Of a DNA stretch of 13,569 bases, positions 12,498 to 13,569 are shown in pieces (position 1 is the stretch's first letter; every line of letters begins with the position of its first letter). The DNA is from Deltaproteobacteria bacterium (GTDB taxonomy: Bacteria > Myxococcota_A > Polyangia > HGW-17 > SLPX01): positions 1-13,569 of the forward strand of contig JAABSF010000021.1 of NCBI GenBank assembly GCA_011390535.1. Reading direction: 5' to 3'. Both the position numbers and the translations under genes were made by a program. A model generated the notes under the pieces. That model was not told the origin of the DNA. It was given only the letters and a program-made list of their open reading frames with translations, and ran no database searches.

Positions 12498-13569
12498 ATG
12501 CAAAAAAAGAAACGAGCGGCGAAAACATTAGCAATGGTGTTATGTACATTCTTTTCGTTGTTTTTATGGTGCGCTGTGAGTTGCCGTGGACCGGCTGAGA
12601 CCGGTGCAAAAATGAAAGGTGATAAAGCCCAAGGTCACGGTAACGAAGTAGCTGTCATCACATTGACGGGAAACATGGTGGAAGAAAAAAGTCTCGGCGA
12701 TATCTTTGGCCCTAAGGCTATGGTTTTAAGAAACGTTTTGGACCGCCAGAGATTCGAAAATTGGAAAAATTGTTTTAAGGGTCGGTTCCTTAAATACTGG
12801 TTGGGCACAAATCCATGAGCTTAGGGACGCTCTGGCTACCATTAGGCGTGGAAATAAGAAGGTTGTATTTCATCTGGATGAACCGAACAACCTCACCTAT
12901 TTTTTGGCATTGTCAGGCGATGAAATTCAAGTCTCACCCACATCTTACTTGTGGCTTATTGGTTTAAGAAGTGAGGTTATTTTCCTTGCAGGGTTATTGG
13001 AAAAGTTGGGGCTGAAAGCCGACATGTTACAGGTGGGAGAATACAAAGGAGCGGTTGAACCGTTAACCCGAAAAGAGATGTCTAAAAATCTGGAGACTTC
13101 ACTCTCAGCGCTTCTAGACGGCCTCTATACCGAACTTGTAAAGGAGACAGCTCAAGGACGAAACCTAAAAGAAGATGCCGTAAAAAAGCTGATTGACAGC
13201 GCACCGCATTCTGCAAAAGACGCCATAAATGCCAAGCTGATTGACAGGATTGCCGGTTTCCGTGATTCAGTTATCGAGTTGGCAAAAGGCGGAAAGGTAA
13301 ACTGGAGTTACGGCAAAAAAGAAAAGGCCGGTTCCTGGAGCGAGCTGCTTGAGCTCATCCAACCGGAGACCACAGGTAAACCGCCTAAAGAAGACCATGT
13401 TGCAGTTGTTTATGCCATCGGACCCATAATTTACGGTGGAAAACAAGGGGGCGGCTTGGGTGGAGAAGAGATGGTCTCATCACATGAGCTTGAGAGCATT
13501 ATGGATAAGCTTAAGGACAACGCAAAGGTAAAGTCGGTGGTGCTCAGAATCAACAGCCCCGGTGGTTCC
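12498..13569 (+). CDS. sppA: Signal peptide peptidase SppA, long type, partial and frameshifted
   Basis: SppA is a membrane-bound serine/lysine protease that degrades leftover signal peptides. The N-terminus has a Lys-rich start, a hydrophobic stretch (about 10-28) and AVSC with C29, so it may be a lipoprotein or simply membrane-anchored. EVAVITLTGNMVEE begins the protease domain. Frame 0 fits the family only to RNVLD (codon 12741-12743) and stops at 12816-12818. The family continues in the +1 frame from GCC 12745: ARDSKIGKIVLRVGS, then GWAQIHELRDA. That frame stays open to the window end. It includes GEYKGAVEPL, whose Lys codon (13045-13047) is the expected general base, and ends SVVLRINSPGGS, where the final Ser codon (13567-13569) is the expected nucleophile. 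One indel (net +1 or -2) near 12741-12750 therefore breaks the gene. It could be a sequencing error, a recent mutation or, less likely, recoding. The gene is truncated by the window edge. Confidence 0.88.

Noticed and set aside
12164..12609. Minus-strand open frames opposite the TPR gene C-terminus and the sppA start
   Set aside because: Low-complexity Ser/Gly shadows of the Pro/Glu/Lys-rich tail, with no independent signals.

Overview
The window probably comes from a myxobacterium-like organism (Myxococcota or a related former deltaproteobacterial lineage). Three proteins point that way. One is a secreted von Willebrand A (vWA) protein with MopX-type metal-binding repeats and a MYXO-CTERM tail. 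The second is a large protein with an N-terminal MJ0042-type zinc ribbon, a GYF_2-like domain, one membrane span and TPRs. The third evidence is several lipoprotein-like and outer-membrane-type proteins. GC content looks moderate by eye, so this is not a typical high-GC Myxococcus. The exact lineage cannot be read from the sequence.

Layout. Bases 1-422 hold no gene I can support. Two plus-strand genes follow: ligA (NAD+-dependent DNA ligase) and a DUF2267-like protein with a low-complexity tail whose internal repeat looks translated. An AT-rich array of seven heptamers ends this block. After a candidate promoter come nnr (bifunctional NAD(P)H-hydrate repair enzyme) and, with an ATGA overlap, a small cysteine-rich putative lipoprotein. 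On the minus strand, converging on that pair, are three envelope genes in the order 9258 to 5290: a putative lipoprotein with a very basic C-terminus, the vWA/MopX/MYXO-CTERM surface protein, and, 6 nt later, a predicted outer-membrane beta-barrel. A 422-nt divergent intergenic region with a perfect 19-bp palindrome and a foldable leader separates these from a plus-strand pair: the zinc-ribbon/GYF/TM/TPR protein and an SppA-type signal peptide peptidase. The sppA reading frame is broken once near 12741-12750, and the gene runs off the right edge at the codon expected to be the catalytic serine.

How the genes may work together. ligA and nnr are housekeeping (DNA joining; repair of damaged nicotinamide cofactors). 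The rest of the window concerns the cell envelope: a surface-anchored adhesin-like protein coupled to a barrel, lipoproteins, a membrane-spanning scaffold and a membrane protease. The vWA-barrel pair and the GltJ-like N-terminal architecture of the TPR protein are the most interesting functional leads. The tail repeat of the DUF2267 protein, the structured leader and the sppA frameshift are the most interesting sequence-level observations. No tRNA, rRNA, CRISPR array, insertion sequence or integrase was seen.
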